DNA from: DAIDJM01 sp964250215
Lineage (GTDB): Bacteria > Pseudomonadota > Alphaproteobacteria > Acetobacterales > Acetobacteraceae
Length of the DNA: 48,192 bases
Reading direction: 5' to 3'
Assembly: GCA_964250215.1 (NCBI GenBank)
Contig: CAXUEX010000005.1
Location: forward strand, 1-48,192
Of the stretch, positions 10,201-18,089 are shown piece by piece. Every line of letters begins with the position of its first letter. The first letter of the stretch is position 1. A model generated the notes under the pieces. That model did not search any database. It was not told where the DNA came from and saw nothing but the letters and a program-made list of their open reading frames with translations. A program made the position numbers and the translations under genes.

Positions 10201-13200
10201 GATAGGAGCGGCCGGTGCTGTTCGCCGTGCCGAGCGTAACTGTCTCCGCGACCGTGCCTGGACCGATCGCTGTTGTAGCCGCGGCGGGTGCGGTGAGGCT
10301 GCCGGCAACAGCGCCCGGATTGTCGAGCTGAACGCGGAAGGCGCCCGGCAGCAGGGCGTAATAGCTCGGCAGCAGCGTGTAGGTGCCTGCCGGCAGACCC
10401 GGCAGCGCGTTGCCGACGGTGATCTGCTGGCCGATAGCTGGTTCGCTGCCGTAATAGGATAGCGAAGTGTCGTACGCGGTGGTTGGCGCGTAGGATGAAG
10501 CGTAGCCGGGCAGGATGGCGTAGATCGGATCGGTCGCGATGGTCGGCTGCACGATGCTGCCGTTATTGCTTGACAGGAACGGCGCAACCAGCGTGTCGGC
10601 AGAGCCGCCGCGGCCCGGGATGAAGCCTTGCGAGACGAGCGTTGTGCCGCCACTCAGCAGCTCGCCGCCGCCGCCGGTGAGTGTGCCGCCGCCCGAGAGA
10701 TCGAGCACCGATCCCGGCGCGCCGGCAACGCGATCGGCGGTGAAGAACACGGTGGCACTCTGGTTGCCGATCAGGCCGAGCGATGCGGCAACGGGCGCCA
10801 ACGCCTGGCCGTCGTAGCTGTAGCTGGTGCCATCGGTGGTGCCGCCGAACGGCACGGTGAGCCCGTTCGCGCTGACCGAGGTGACGCTGCCGGGCAGCAA
10901 CTGCACGGTGCCGACTTGCGCGTTGGAAACGCCGATGTTGGCGGTGAACTCGCTGCCGCGGCCGAAGCCGATCACGCCGAGGGGTGCCTCGACGATACCG
11001 CCCTGCTCGATCGTCGCTGCCTGGAAGTCGATGCGGGCGAACACCGAAAGCGGCGGCGCGGGTGCGTTCTGCGTAGTCCGGCCCAGTGTGAGCACGCCGC
11101 CGTAATAAAGCCCGTTCGCGGCCAGCCTGCCCTGCCGCCGGTCGGTGAGCTTCCAGTAGTTCACGCCGGCGCCGATGGCAGCTTGCACCCCGGTGACCGG
11201 ATAGATCTGGGCCGCGTCGAGCGTCAGGTTGCCTTCGGTGACCAGCGCGTCCGGCAGCAGGGTCAATCCGTTGGCGCCGCTGCCGGCGAGCGGCGCGGGC
11301 GTGGCCGGCGCCGCCACGAAGCGGATGTCGCCGGCGCTGGCCAGCGTCACATCGTTGAAGCCCGCCGCGTCGAGCGGCCGCGCCGCCTGTTCGTTGGCGA
11401 AGGTGGCGTAGGCGCCGTTGAACGTGACGCCGTTGAGCAGCGCGTTCGCACCGTAGATGTTCGTCGCACTGCTCTCGATGTCGATCAGGTCGGCGCTGAT
11501 CGTCAGGCTCGAATTGTTGCAGGTGGCCTTCCCCGAAATGCAGGGCTCGATCTTGGAGAATGGCTGGCCGCCATTGGCGGCGCCGACGCCGCTGCCCGGC
11601 GAATAGGTGAGCAGCGGCGAGGCTTCGGCGTTGCCAAGATAGGGCTGCGGTGCGCCGGCCAGCAGCACGTAAGGCGAAGCGAGTTGCACGCTAGCCGAAC
11701 GGCTGGTTTCCGAGGTGGCGAAATCGGCGAGGGTAATCGAGCCCGCCGTGGCGAGCGAGACGTTGCCGTCGAACGTGATCTGGTCACGCGCGAGAAGGTA
11801 TAGATCGGCGAAGCCGCCCGCCGTTACCTGCGCGGCGGAGATCGCCGCCTGGCCGTTGGCGCCGTTCTGTTGCGCGAAGCGCCAATCGCCAGGCGCGAGA
11901 TCGGCCGGCAGCATTGTTGGCGTCGTCTGCTGCGAGACCAGGATCTGGTGCGGTGTGAACGCCCAATCGGGATAGATCGTGGTGCCGTTCACCGCGCCGT
12001 AGCCCGGATCGCCGAGCCGGATCGCCAGCTCGCCGCCCAGTGCCGTGGCGCCGCCCGAAGCGGCGCTCATCGTGCCGTCGAGATAGATGCCGAAATCCGA
12101 TGCGATCGCGATCGTGCCGCCGCCGCTGGCGACGTTCAGCGGGTCGGCGGGCGCGACGGTGCCGGCGAAGGGATCGATCACGCCGCTGGCGCCGTTCGCC
12201 AGCAGCTCGGCTCCCGGGCGCACGAACACATAAGCGGCGGCCGAGGCGAAATTGTCGATCGCGTTCACATCGCCCGAAGCGCCGAGCAGGATGGTGCCGC
12301 CGGCCGTAACCAGGCCGAACGGCCGCCCATTCGTGCTGGTGCCGGTGACCGCTTCGCCGGAGACATCCAGCACGGCTCCGGCGCCGATCCAGATCGAACG
12401 GCCGAATTTCACCGGATCGATGCCGTTCGCGTCGTTTGCCGGGTTCTCGATGGCGATGGTGCCGGACGGTGCGCGGATTGTGCCATCGACGGTGATCTGC
12501 GACGGCGACGTGAGCGTGACGGACTGGCCGAGATCGGCGTTGATGCTCGCACCCTGGCCGATGGTGATGCCGCCGCCCGGCTGCGGGAACAAAAACGCGG
12601 CATTGCCCGGAATGCCGAGCGTGGCACTCAGCGTCAGGCTGGCGCCCGGGCGCTGGCGCAGTGTGGCGAGGCTGGGATCGAGCACGAAATCGGGCAGCAG
12701 CGTTTCACTCAGCGCCGCTTCCGGATCGGTGCCGGTGGGTGCGTTCTGCGTCGCCGGCCCGATCGTCAGCACCGGCTCCTGCAACTCCAGTTCGGTGCCG
12801 GGCGCGATTATCACACCCTGGGCGGTGCCGGGCGGGGGCGCTTTCGGGCTGGGATTCGGCGTGGCGAAGCCGTTCAGCACATAGTCGCTGAAGCCGGATG
12901 CGAAGAAGCTCGCCGGCAACGCCACTTGCAGCGTGGTTGCCGGCGCGGGATTGTTGCCGATCAGGATCGATGGCGCCGTGATGGAAACCGTGCCGCCTGC
13001 GGTCGCGCCGAGCGAACGCAGCTCGCCCGCGAGCAGCACGGGGGCAAGCTCCGCGCCTTCGCCGGTGAAGGCGTTCACCAGCGTGGGATCGTCGGCGACG
13101 AGTGCGATGTTGCCGCCGATTCCGCCGGTGAGCGTGCCGTTGAAAACCGCGCCGGAGGAGGCGTCGATCAGCGATCCCGCGCCTGTCGTGAGCGCTCCGT

Positions 13201-16021
13201 CCGACAGCAACGTCACGTTGCCGCCGTTGACGTAGGCCGCGGTGGACGGCGCGGGGGAGCCGATAGTTGCGTTTTCGAACTCGCCGCGCGTGTCGATGAC
13301 GATGCCGGCGCCGATCGCGAGCGTGCCGCGCTCCAGGCTGGAAAACGCTTGCAGGGTGCCGAGGTTGGTCACCGGGTTTTCGGTCTCGAGTGTCACCGCG
13401 CCGCTGCGCGCGGTGAGGTCGGCGTCGATCGCGATGCTCGGCGCCGCCAGCGCGATCAGGCCGCCGGGTGAGAGCGTCACCGCGCCGTCCACGGTGATCG
13501 AGCCGGCATTCTTGGCGCCGTTCGGCGAGCTGGGGCCGACGGCCAGATCGATGCCGCCAAGCCCGCTCAACTGCGCGGCGCCGAACGTTGCCGTATCGGC
13601 AGCGCCGTGCGGCAGGCGGTCGCCCGGTGCAAGCGCTACAGCCAGCGTCGGTGTTGCGGCGGCGATCACGACATCGGTCGGCGAGACGGTAAGCGAACCG
13701 CTGCTGCTTGGCGCGCCGCGCAGCGAAAGCATGCCGGCAAGCGGCACCACACCCTGCGGCAGCAATACCGGGTCGGTGGCGCGGCCGTTGCGCGCGGCGA
13801 TCTGGAACGGATCGGTCTCCACGCCGCCGGCGATGGTGCCCTCGAACAACGCGGTCGGCGTCTCGAGCGCGAGGCCGCCGGCGTCGCGGCCGATCCGGTA
13901 GCCCGGCTGATAAATCTCGGTCGGATCGATCAGCGGATTGATGTAGCGCTCGATGGTTTGCCAGCGGGCATGATCGATAACGAACCCGTTATAAATGCCG
14001 GTGTACAGCAGGTTGGCGGGCGCGCTGTTGGCATTGTAGAGCACGCCGCCAGGGCCGATCAGATAGCTTTGCCGCAGGAAGCCGCTTTGGTAGGCGAGGC
14101 TGCCGCCAGCGATGTTCACCATGGCACCCGGTTGCGCCACAACGCTCGCGCCGGCGAGCGTGACGGTGCCGCCGACTGCCGACCATTCGTCGATCGTGCG
14201 CTGCTGCTGCGCCAGTTCGGCGCTCACCTCGAACAAGCCGCCCTTTGTGTAGTCGCGAGCCTGTCCATCCACCGTGTTTGGCGCGACATAGGCCAGCGTT
14301 CGCGCATCGAGCGTGATGGTGCTGTTGAACAAGTCGCCGGAATCGCGGTTGAGCGGCGCGTCGCGCAACTGGAAGCCCTGCACGCTCACCGTGATCTCGT
14401 TTGCCGCCATCGGCAGCAACACGTTGTTCAGGCCGGACACATCGAGCATCGCAGAGCTGGACAGGAACACGCGGCCCGAATCGGGCGGTTCACCCGCCAT
14501 GTTGGCACCGGCGCCGGCGCTGATGGCGATCTGGCCGCCGGTTGCGAGCGCCAGCGCATCCGGCGCGAAGACCACGGTGCCGGCGGTTGTGATTTCGATG
14601 CGGGAACGGTCCGGCTGATCTGGCAACGGCGCCTGGTCGGGCAGCGTATTCTGGCCGCCATAGGCCGTCTCCGCCGCGTCGCGCCGCTGGCCGTCGCTCG
14701 CTGTCGCCGAATTGGCATCGGGCGTGATCGCGATCACGCCGGCCGTGGCCAGCGTGATGGTGGCGCGCGGGTCGAGCAGCGTTGTGGTGCCGATGGTGGT
14801 TACATCGGAGAGCAGATGCACGGTGCCGCGCTGATTGACCGCGGTGGTGGCGTAAAGGCCGCCGCTTTGAAGAATGGACTGACCCACCATGGTGATGTCG
14901 CCGGTGCTGGCGACGATGAGACCGGTGTTGGTGGCGTTTCCCGGCCCGATGGCTTCGATTTCGGTGCCGAGCACCGTCGAGCAATCCGATTCGGTTGGGC
15001 AGGTGCCGGGCGCCGGGGTGGCGCTGCCGGGCGGCGCGGAATGGCCGGCGCGGAGCACGAAATTGCGGCCCGCGGCTAGAATCGTTTGGCCAGACGGCGT
15101 GGAGATGAGGCCGTCGTTCTCGACGTTGCGGCCAAGCAGAATGACCGAGCCGCCGCCTTCGGTGGGCGAGGTGGGTGCATCCGTGGCGATGACGGCGCCC
15201 GCTGCCACCGTCACCGGCCCGTTGGCCTGGGTGAAGATGGGCGCGGCCACCGTGGCATCGGCTGGCGCGATGAAGCCGGCGCCGAGAAAAGCGCTGTCGG
15301 CGAGCGTCGCCGAGCCCGCGATCAGGGAATGCAGGCTGACCTGGGCGCCGGCGCCGAACAGCACGCCGTTCCGGTTCAGGATCAGCACCTGGCCTGGCGC
15401 CGAGATCGCACCGAAAATCTGGCTAGGCGCGGCCGTGGGATCGTTCACGCGGTTCAGCACGGTCCAGCCGCTGGCACCGGCGCCCCCGGCGCTCTGATCG
15501 AACACGAGCTTCGTGTGGGCGCCGATGTTGAAGCTGGTCCAGTTCAGGATTGCCTTCGGCGCGGCCTGATCGACGGTGACGATTGTGGTGCCGCCGGCGA
15601 CGCTCTGGGTGAGTGGCGCGGTGGCGGAAACACCCTGCCACACCGAGCTGCCCGGCGTGGCGTAACCGGCCTGGGGTACGAGGCCGCCGCTGATCAGACC
15701 ATTCGGCACCGCCCCACCGGCCGCGCCTGCGCCAGCCGCCGCGTCCACGGCGAGTGTTGCCTGCAGCGTGCGGAAGCGCGCAGCGGCGGCTTGCAGGTTG
15801 CGTATGCCGAGTGCCGCCTGCTGGCCCGCTGCGGTAGCAGCCATGCTGCCGCCAACCGCGGTGGTGTAGGCGCTCGCGCGTGCCGACAGCGCTTGCGATA
15901 ACGTGCGGAAGACCGGTCCCGCAGCGACGGCGGGTGTTGCGCTTGTCGCGACCAAGGCTGCCAGGCTCGCCTGGCCAAGCAGCGTGTGGCGGTAGCCGCA
16001 GCGACGCGGGTTCGCGAGCAT
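4298..16021 (-). CDS. Giant filamentous haemagglutinin family exoprotein (TpsA, DUF3739 type)
   Basis: A 3907-residue secreted protein, by far the largest gene here. Residues 1-34 form a signal peptide ending AVAA. Residues ~120-290 are a two-partner-secretion (TPS) domain with its hallmark motifs ILNWTSFNIG (158-167) and LNRNGVLFG (215-223, the NPNG-type motif). The body is thousands of residues of Gly/Ala/Thr/Ser-rich, Asn- and Asp-punctuated strands, typical of a right-handed beta-helix. Cysteines are scarce, but two close pairs stand out: C341/C347 and C1494/C1501. The C-terminus is Ala/Gln-rich and ends in a charged segment after SIVEVDILAIG. The TPS and body sequence resemble haemagglutinins with a DUF3739 region (linked in Pseudomonas to the Vre signalling system). 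The protein should cross the outer membrane through the TpsB at 21362 and act at the surface as an adhesin or released filament. AAGGA lies 10 bases before the ATG. The start is divergent to the GT41 gene. Confidence 0.93.
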   Translation of the reverse strand: MLANPRRCGYRHTLLGQASLAALVATSATPAVAAGPVFRTLSQALSARASAYTTAVGGSMAATAAGQQAALGIRNLQAAAARFRTLQATLAVDAAAGAGAAGGAVPNGLISGGLVPQAGYATPGSSVWQGVSATAPLTQSVAGGTTIVTVDQAAPKAILNWTSFNIGAHTKLVFDQSAGGAGASGWTVLNRVNDPTAAPSQIFGAISAPGQVLILNRNGVLFGAGAQVSLHSLIAGSATLADSAFLGAGFIAPADATVAAPIFTQANGPVTVAAGAVIATDAPTSPTEGGGSVILLGRNVENDGLISTPSGQTILAAGRNFVLRAGHSAPPGSATPAPGTCPTESDCSTVLGTEIEAIGPGNATNTGLIVASTGDITMVGQSILQSGGLYATTAVNQRGTVHLLSDVTTIGTTTLLDPRATITLATAGVIAITPDANSATASDGQRRDAAETAYGGQNTLPDQAPLPDQPDRSRIEITTAGTVVFAPDALALATGGQIAISAGAGANMAGEPPDSGRVFLSSSAMLDVSGLNNVLLPMAANEITVSVQGFQLRDAPLNRDSGDLFNSTITLDARTLAYVAPNTVDGQARDYTKGGLFEVSAELAQQQRTIDEWSAVGGTVTLAGASVVAQPGAMVNIAGGSLAYQSGFLRQSYLIGPGGVLYNANSAPANLLYTGIYNGFVIDHARWQTIERYINPLIDPTEIYQPGYRIGRDAGGLALETPTALFEGTIAGGVETDPFQIAARNGRATDPVLLPQGVVPLAGMLSLRGAPSSSGSLTVSPTDVVIAAATPTLAVALAPGDRLPHGAADTATFGAAQLSGLGGIDLAVGPSSPNGAKNAGSITVDGAVTLSPGGLIALAAPSIAIDADLTARSGAVTLETENPVTNLGTLQAFSSLERGTLAIGAGIVIDTRGEFENATIGSPAPSTAAYVNGGNVTLLSDGALTTGAGSLIDASSGAVFNGTLTGGIGGNIALVADDPTLVNAFTGEGAELAPVLLAGELRSLGATAGGTVSITAPSILIGNNPAPATTLQVALPASFFASGFSDYVLNGFATPNPSPKAPPPGTAQGVIIAPGTELELQEPVLTIGPATQNAPTGTDPEAALSETLLPDFVLDPSLATLRQRPGASLTLSATLGIPGNAAFLFPQPGGGITIGQGASINADLGQSVTLTSPSQITVDGTIRAPSGTIAIENPANDANGIDPVKFGRSIWIGAGAVLDVSGEAVTGTSTNGRPFGLVTAGGTILLGASGDVNAIDNFASAAAYVFVRPGAELLANGASGVIDPFAGTVAPADPLNVASGGGTIAIASDFGIYLDGTMSAASGGATALGGELAIRLGDPGYGAVNGTTIYPDWAFTPHQILVSQQTTPTMLPADLAPGDWRFAQQNGANGQAAISAAQVTAGGFADLYLLARDQITFDGNVSLATAGSITLADFATSETSRSASVQLASPYVLLAGAPQPYLGNAEASPLLTYSPGSGVGAANGGQPFSKIEPCISGKATCNNSSLTISADLIDIESSATNIYGANALLNGVTFNGAYATFANEQAARPLDAAGFNDVTLASAGDIRFVAAPATPAPLAGSGANGLTLLPDALVTEGNLTLDAAQIYPVTGVQAAIGAGVNYWKLTDRRQGRLAANGLYYGGVLTLGRTTQNAPAPPLSVFARIDFQAATIEQGGIVEAPLGVIGFGRGSEFTANIGVSNAQVGTVQLLPGSVTSVSANGLTVPFGGTTDGTSYSYDGQALAPVAASLGLIGNQSATVFFTADRVAGAPGSVLDLSGGGTLTGGGGELLSGGTTLVSQGFIPGRGGSADTLVAPFLSSNNGSIVQPTIATDPIYAILPGYASSYAPTTAYDTSLSYYGSEPAIGQQITVGNALPGLPAGTYTLLPSYYALLPGAFRVQLDNPGAVAGSLTAPAAATTAIGPGTVAETVTLGTANSTGRSYPVLADFTTSAAVRDYSTYDEEGFASFAVQNAALFGNARPFLPVDAGDLILTLTAPMEQAKKNGRPRPPQPLPVGFTFAGTTQDQAATSGYGAIVVVQPAAGGNLEILGPGDLAQRGAVSADAAGLDALNPAALILGDGFQHFTTGSPTAPFAGAASTVTIDVGALLRADTIAVIAAKDVAIDAGATLSTLGETALLPNSNSGELFSNGADALVLLSNQNFLVTPSSTGKATIDIGGGAGGNALLAAREIVGLFTPQNLTVGANVTFGAPTLTLGSGTITLEGADAGASQANGLVLTQAKIDALLAGGQGAGVPAVQSLELDAGAGLALAGNVSLDLSASAANTLVLATPAILGLGGAADTATIRDGTVVWTGVPGATPGVPVAGAPGTGVGQLAIEADRLVLGYAANAQSQNQTALSDTVLGFAGVALDGAVSVSANNRSTLTVYQSETSNGTSTTGTGGDLTLATPQLTTAPGAVLGITAGGAVALAGNGTAAGSAGGLGGEIDIAASSFTDSSTVSLPSGRFAVTTSGNISLASGAAIDLAGSAVNIFTASRGSNGGTALLTSTGGAIDLAAGSRIDVSSSDAPSGTIGIVAPTGAVTLGGALLGAGSSPALSASIGITGTTLGDFAALNGALDAGGFERARSFEQTGPGDLTVTGTITAETLAIAVDQGSLTIDGMLDASGLTPGSIRLAATGNLTLGASAVLDAHETALHTDYFGTLIAAENVPHVELSVASNAANPGTLTLSPGASILMAGPGGLALGDLELDVPRSADNANANIAAGSPVNVTGAGTIAVNAFRTYTPGQTVAGDTLTGTLTQTDLNAIATESQAFIANTVTNGGLAGPLATELAGLARPYASVFHLRPGVEIDSNAASGNDLTVSGEIDLSEYRYASVNPSSQLNQSVYGSGEPGVLWLRAADNLTVAGSLTDGFLPTGAITLTVGRGKHRHTETLTSASLAPMLDAGDLSWSMRLVAGADLAGADSRAVTPEAALAAQASATDPTPGSLVLSDAHKLGSPVPGEDISFIRTGTGSLELLAGGNFSEDSAFGVYTAGTQAAGAPNAAGHYFTTGGGDVLLAAGGNVGGYIFETAAFTSSDQMSVWLQHDSASWWLNFASYTKLNGVTGFTGIGALAGGNVTVMAGADAGTGLGISKTTTTGLQIVDTTTGYKTAGGAVSVFGGGDVSLTAGQAFNPGTNIPGSISSDDAFGLISDLRGSLSLSAATVGQVLPQYSPVAADPRAFDPFVAESAFFTAGPVLVLGDTAASLDARGDLALSGAGGEANAPTKQPSFNFGFSFYQPTSSLALFSAGGNVAPIGDNPGSNDPVFSVDSAAYLTMYYPAQLDVTAASGNIYLLGKNGAIDNLELAPSSRGSLALLAGGSIFDGQGVATSPLNSSPEPLRIEASGAAVSVSSELPSAIIAGGIAHNNPNIVDSATGTLHAGGDETLFYALTGDIVGLETGAVTTTEARSGTPAYIGATAVQIEAGRDVVATGGVSYLSSSNGSQTPAGTPPDLFLDNSATDFSVVQAGRDIIYANVNVAGPGSLLVEAGRNVYQGDQGVLDSVGEIGAALTAATRDSGAGITVLAGLNGGTDLAGFAKLYLDPANLANPTTPLQDQKGKVARTYQTQLLAWLQARGYTGSGAGALAYFLTLSEAEQTTFLLTVYFAELNQSGLDTNNPASRFYHSYLEGQDAIHALFPNTDASGRSPPAGGNLTLFSGEVSGRNGSGLFTNLYDSAIRTNFGGGITTLVPYGQTLLGNYGIVPQPSAGVLTQGSGDIEMYSYGSVTLGQSRVLTTFGGNILIWMSSDGEINAGRGAKNTILVPPVGISYDGYGNIQLSPTTPSAGAGIATLAPIPSVPAGSINLVAPFGTIDAGEAGIRSSGNVNVAALTVVNGANIASGGKTTGVPTVSAPSVNAVAAAASAAGAATAAAQTTQPQQAAAEEASIVEVDILAIGSDNPDTRRKGGI

Positions 16022-16060
16022 GCCCGAGCGGTCCTTATCTACACGTGCAATCCACGGTAA

Positions 16061-16066
16061 TTTATA
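16061..16066 (-). promoter_or_regulatory. Candidate -10 element of tpsA
   Basis: Read on the - strand this is TATAAA, about 40 bases upstream of the tpsA ATG, inside an AT-rich patch that stands out from the surrounding GC-rich DNA. No good -35 hexamer lies 16-18 bases further upstream, so the promoter would need an activator or an alternative sigma factor. Confidence 0.35.
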
Positions 16067-16097
16067 GTTTATTCTCCAAAGGCTCCGAGAAGCAAGT

Positions 16098-16115
16098 GTG
16101 AAACTTTTATTTCAC
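16098..16115. promoter_or_regulatory. Dyad GTGAAA-N6-TTTCAC between tpsA and the GT41 gene
   Basis: A perfect inverted repeat, GTGAAA (16098-16103) and TTTCAC (16110-16115), in the 162-base divergent intergenic region. It lies 31 bases upstream of the candidate tpsA -10 element and 69 bases upstream of the GT41 start. The position and symmetry suit a dimeric regulator acting on one or both genes. A transcript hairpin is the alternative. Confidence 0.35.
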
Positions 16116-16183
16116 TTCAACACGGCGGTTGCGGAAGCGACGTGCCAACAACCTGGAGTTGTCCTTAACCCGGGAAGGCTGAT

Positions 16184-17953
16184 GTGACGCGAAGGGGCGC
16201 GCGGGATCCCGCGCAACATTATTGGAGTGGGCGCGCCGCGCTCGACCGCGGCGATTGGGAGGGGGCGGCGGTTGCATTCCGCCGCGCGGTCGCCCGGTCG
16301 CCCGGCGATGCGGCCTCGCATCGGGCGCTTGGCCTGGCGCTCGCCCGGCTCGACAAGTTCAAGGCCGCCATTGCCGCTTTCAGGGCCGCGATCGAGCGCG
16401 CGCCCGGCATGGCGCGCGCGCATTCCGATCTGGGTGTCACGCTGCTGAAGGTGAAGCGGGCAACGGAAGCAATTGCGCCGCTGGAACGTGCTCTGGCGCT
16501 GGATCCCACGCTGGAGCAAGCGCGCATTTGTCTCGGCCTCGCCTGCGCCCATGCGGGCCAGCCCGATCGCGCGCTGGAAATCCTCGATCGCACCGTGAGG
16601 GACAGCACCGACCCGGAAATCCTGACGGCGCGCGCCTGGGCGATGCTGCACCAGGGGCGCGTCGGCGAAGCGCTCGACGTGCTGGCGCGCACGCTGGAAC
16701 TTTCGCCGCAACATGCCGTGGCGCACTACAATTTGCTGTTCACGCTGCAGCACCAGCCCGGCATCACCGCAGCGTCGCTGCTCGATCGCCATCGGCACTG
16801 GGCGGCAAGCCTGGCTTCGGTGGCGGAACCGGGTTTGCCGGAAATCCCGCGCCAGCCGGGCCGTCTGCCGACCCTCGGCATCGTTTCCGGCGATTTGCGC
16901 CAACATGCGGTGAGCCTGCTGACACTGCGCGCTTTCGAAGCCTTGGCCCGGAACGGCACGCGGATCGTCTGTTTCGCCAACCAATCGGAGGAGGATGGCT
17001 ACACGCGGCGCTTCAAGGCGTTCGCCTGGCGCTGGCATGTTGTGGACGAGATCGACGACGACGGCTTATGCGCGCTGATCCGCCGCGAACGGATCGGCAT
17101 CCTGTTCGATCTTTCCGGGCTGACCGCGCGGCACCGGCTGCCGGTGTTCGCACGCCGGGCGGCGCCGCTGCAGGTGAGCTGGGCGGGCTACACCGGCACC
17201 ACCGGGCTTTCGACCATGGACGCGCTGATTGCCGACGCGCGCGAGGTGCCGGCGGGGGAGGACCATGCCTATGCCGAGCGCGTGCTGCGGCTGCCCGACG
17301 GCTATGTGTGCTACGATCCCCCTGCCCGCGCCCCCGACATAGGACCCGCGCGGGGCGGAGCGTTGCGCTTCGGCTGCTTTCATCGCGCGGCAAAACTCAA
17401 TACCGGGCTTCTCGCACTTTGGGCCCGCATTGCGGCCGAGTTGCCCGATGCGCGCTTCGTGCTCCGCTACGCGTGCTATGCCGAGCCGCAGACGCGGCGC
17501 GTGGTGACGGCGATGGCGGAGCAGGCCGGCCTCGCCGCCGACCGTCTCGCGTTCGAGGAGGGCCGGGATCCCGCGAGCATGCTGCAAGGGTATGGCGACA
17601 TCGACATCGCGCTCGACACGACGCCATATTCCGGTGGCGTAACAACGCTCGAGGCGCTCTGGATGGGTGTGCCGGTGATCACGCTGCGAGGTGAAACTTT
17701 CGCCGGCCGGCATGGTGTGTCGCACCTGCATGCGGCGGGGCTGGCGGAACTGATCGCCGACACGTCCGACGCGTATGTCGCCAAGGCCGTGGCGCTGGCG
17801 CGGGACCGGGCGCGGCTGGGCGAATATCGCGCCACGCTGCGGGCACGCTTGCTGGCGTCGCCGCTGATGGACGGCGTGCGTTTCGCCGCCAATCTCGAGG
17901 CCGCACTGCTTTCCCTCTGGACGCCGGCGGAAGCGGCGGCGCTTGCTTCGTAG
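16184..17953 (+). CDS. TPR-containing GT41 (SPINDLY/OGT/HMW1C-like) glycosyltransferase
   Basis: A 589-residue cytoplasmic protein. Residues ~10-200 are helical TPR-type repeats (repeated A-x-G-x-A patterns such as HYWSGRAALDRGDW and HRALGLALARLDKF). Residues ~215-580 carry the GT41 catalytic fold: the VSWAGYTGTTGLSTMDA motif, FGCFHRAAKLN, then DIALDTTPYSGGVTTLEALWMGVPVITLRG split across the nucleotide-sugar pocket, and a FAGRHGVSHL segment. GT41 enzymes transfer GlcNAc or hexose to protein side chains; HMW1C, in the same family, glycosylates a TPS adhesin before export. The gene lies directly divergent to tpsA, so TpsA is the obvious candidate substrate, although this is inferred from position. 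The start is GTG 16184 with GGAAGG upstream. The downstream neighbour is separated by an assembly gap, so its 3' context is uncertain. Confidence 0.9.
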   Translation: MTRRGARDPAQHYWSGRAALDRGDWEGAAVAFRRAVARSPGDAASHRALGLALARLDKFKAAIAAFRAAIERAPGMARAHSDLGVTLLKVKRATEAIAPLERALALDPTLEQARICLGLACAHAGQPDRALEILDRTVRDSTDPEILTARAWAMLHQGRVGEALDVLARTLELSPQHAVAHYNLLFTLQHQPGITAASLLDRHRHWAASLASVAEPGLPEIPRQPGRLPTLGIVSGDLRQHAVSLLTLRAFEALARNGTRIVCFANQSEEDGYTRRFKAFAWRWHVVDEIDDDGLCALIRRERIGILFDLSGLTARHRLPVFARRAAPLQVSWAGYTGTTGLSTMDALIADAREVPAGEDHAYAERVLRLPDGYVCYDPPARAPDIGPARGGALRFGCFHRAAKLNTGLLALWARIAAELPDARFVLRYACYAEPQTRRVVTAMAEQAGLAADRLAFEEGRDPASMLQGYGDIDIALDTTPYSGGVTTLEALWMGVPVITLRGETFAGRHGVSHLHAAGLAELIADTSDAYVAKAVALARDRARLGEYRATLRARLLASPLMDGVRFAANLEAALLSLWTPAEAAALAS

Positions 17954-18089
17954 TGCCCGCCGCCCGGGGAGGCCCCCGCCCCCCCCCAACACGCCGGGCA
18001 CGACGGGGATGTTGACGGTCNNNNNNNNNNGGGGGGGCTGGCTTCGTCGGGCGGGGGGCGTGTCGCGCCGCCGGCACCCTCGAATGGCG
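17954..18089. other. Scaffold join with 10 Ns in low-complexity G/C runs
   Basis: Between two convergent genes the sequence contains long C and G homopolymers and ten N at 18021-18030. This is an assembly gap; its true length and content are unknown. The bases next to it are of doubtful quality. Any terminator, small gene or repeat that belonged here would be missing. Confidence 0.95.

Noticed and set aside
4886..15901. Several long + strand reading frames (for example 4886-6028, 11870-13471 and 13607-15079) opposite tpsA.
   Set aside because: They are Arg/Gly-rich products of the opposite strand of a high-GC gene, with no recognisable domains, starts or ribosome sites. The - strand TpsA protein explains the sequence.
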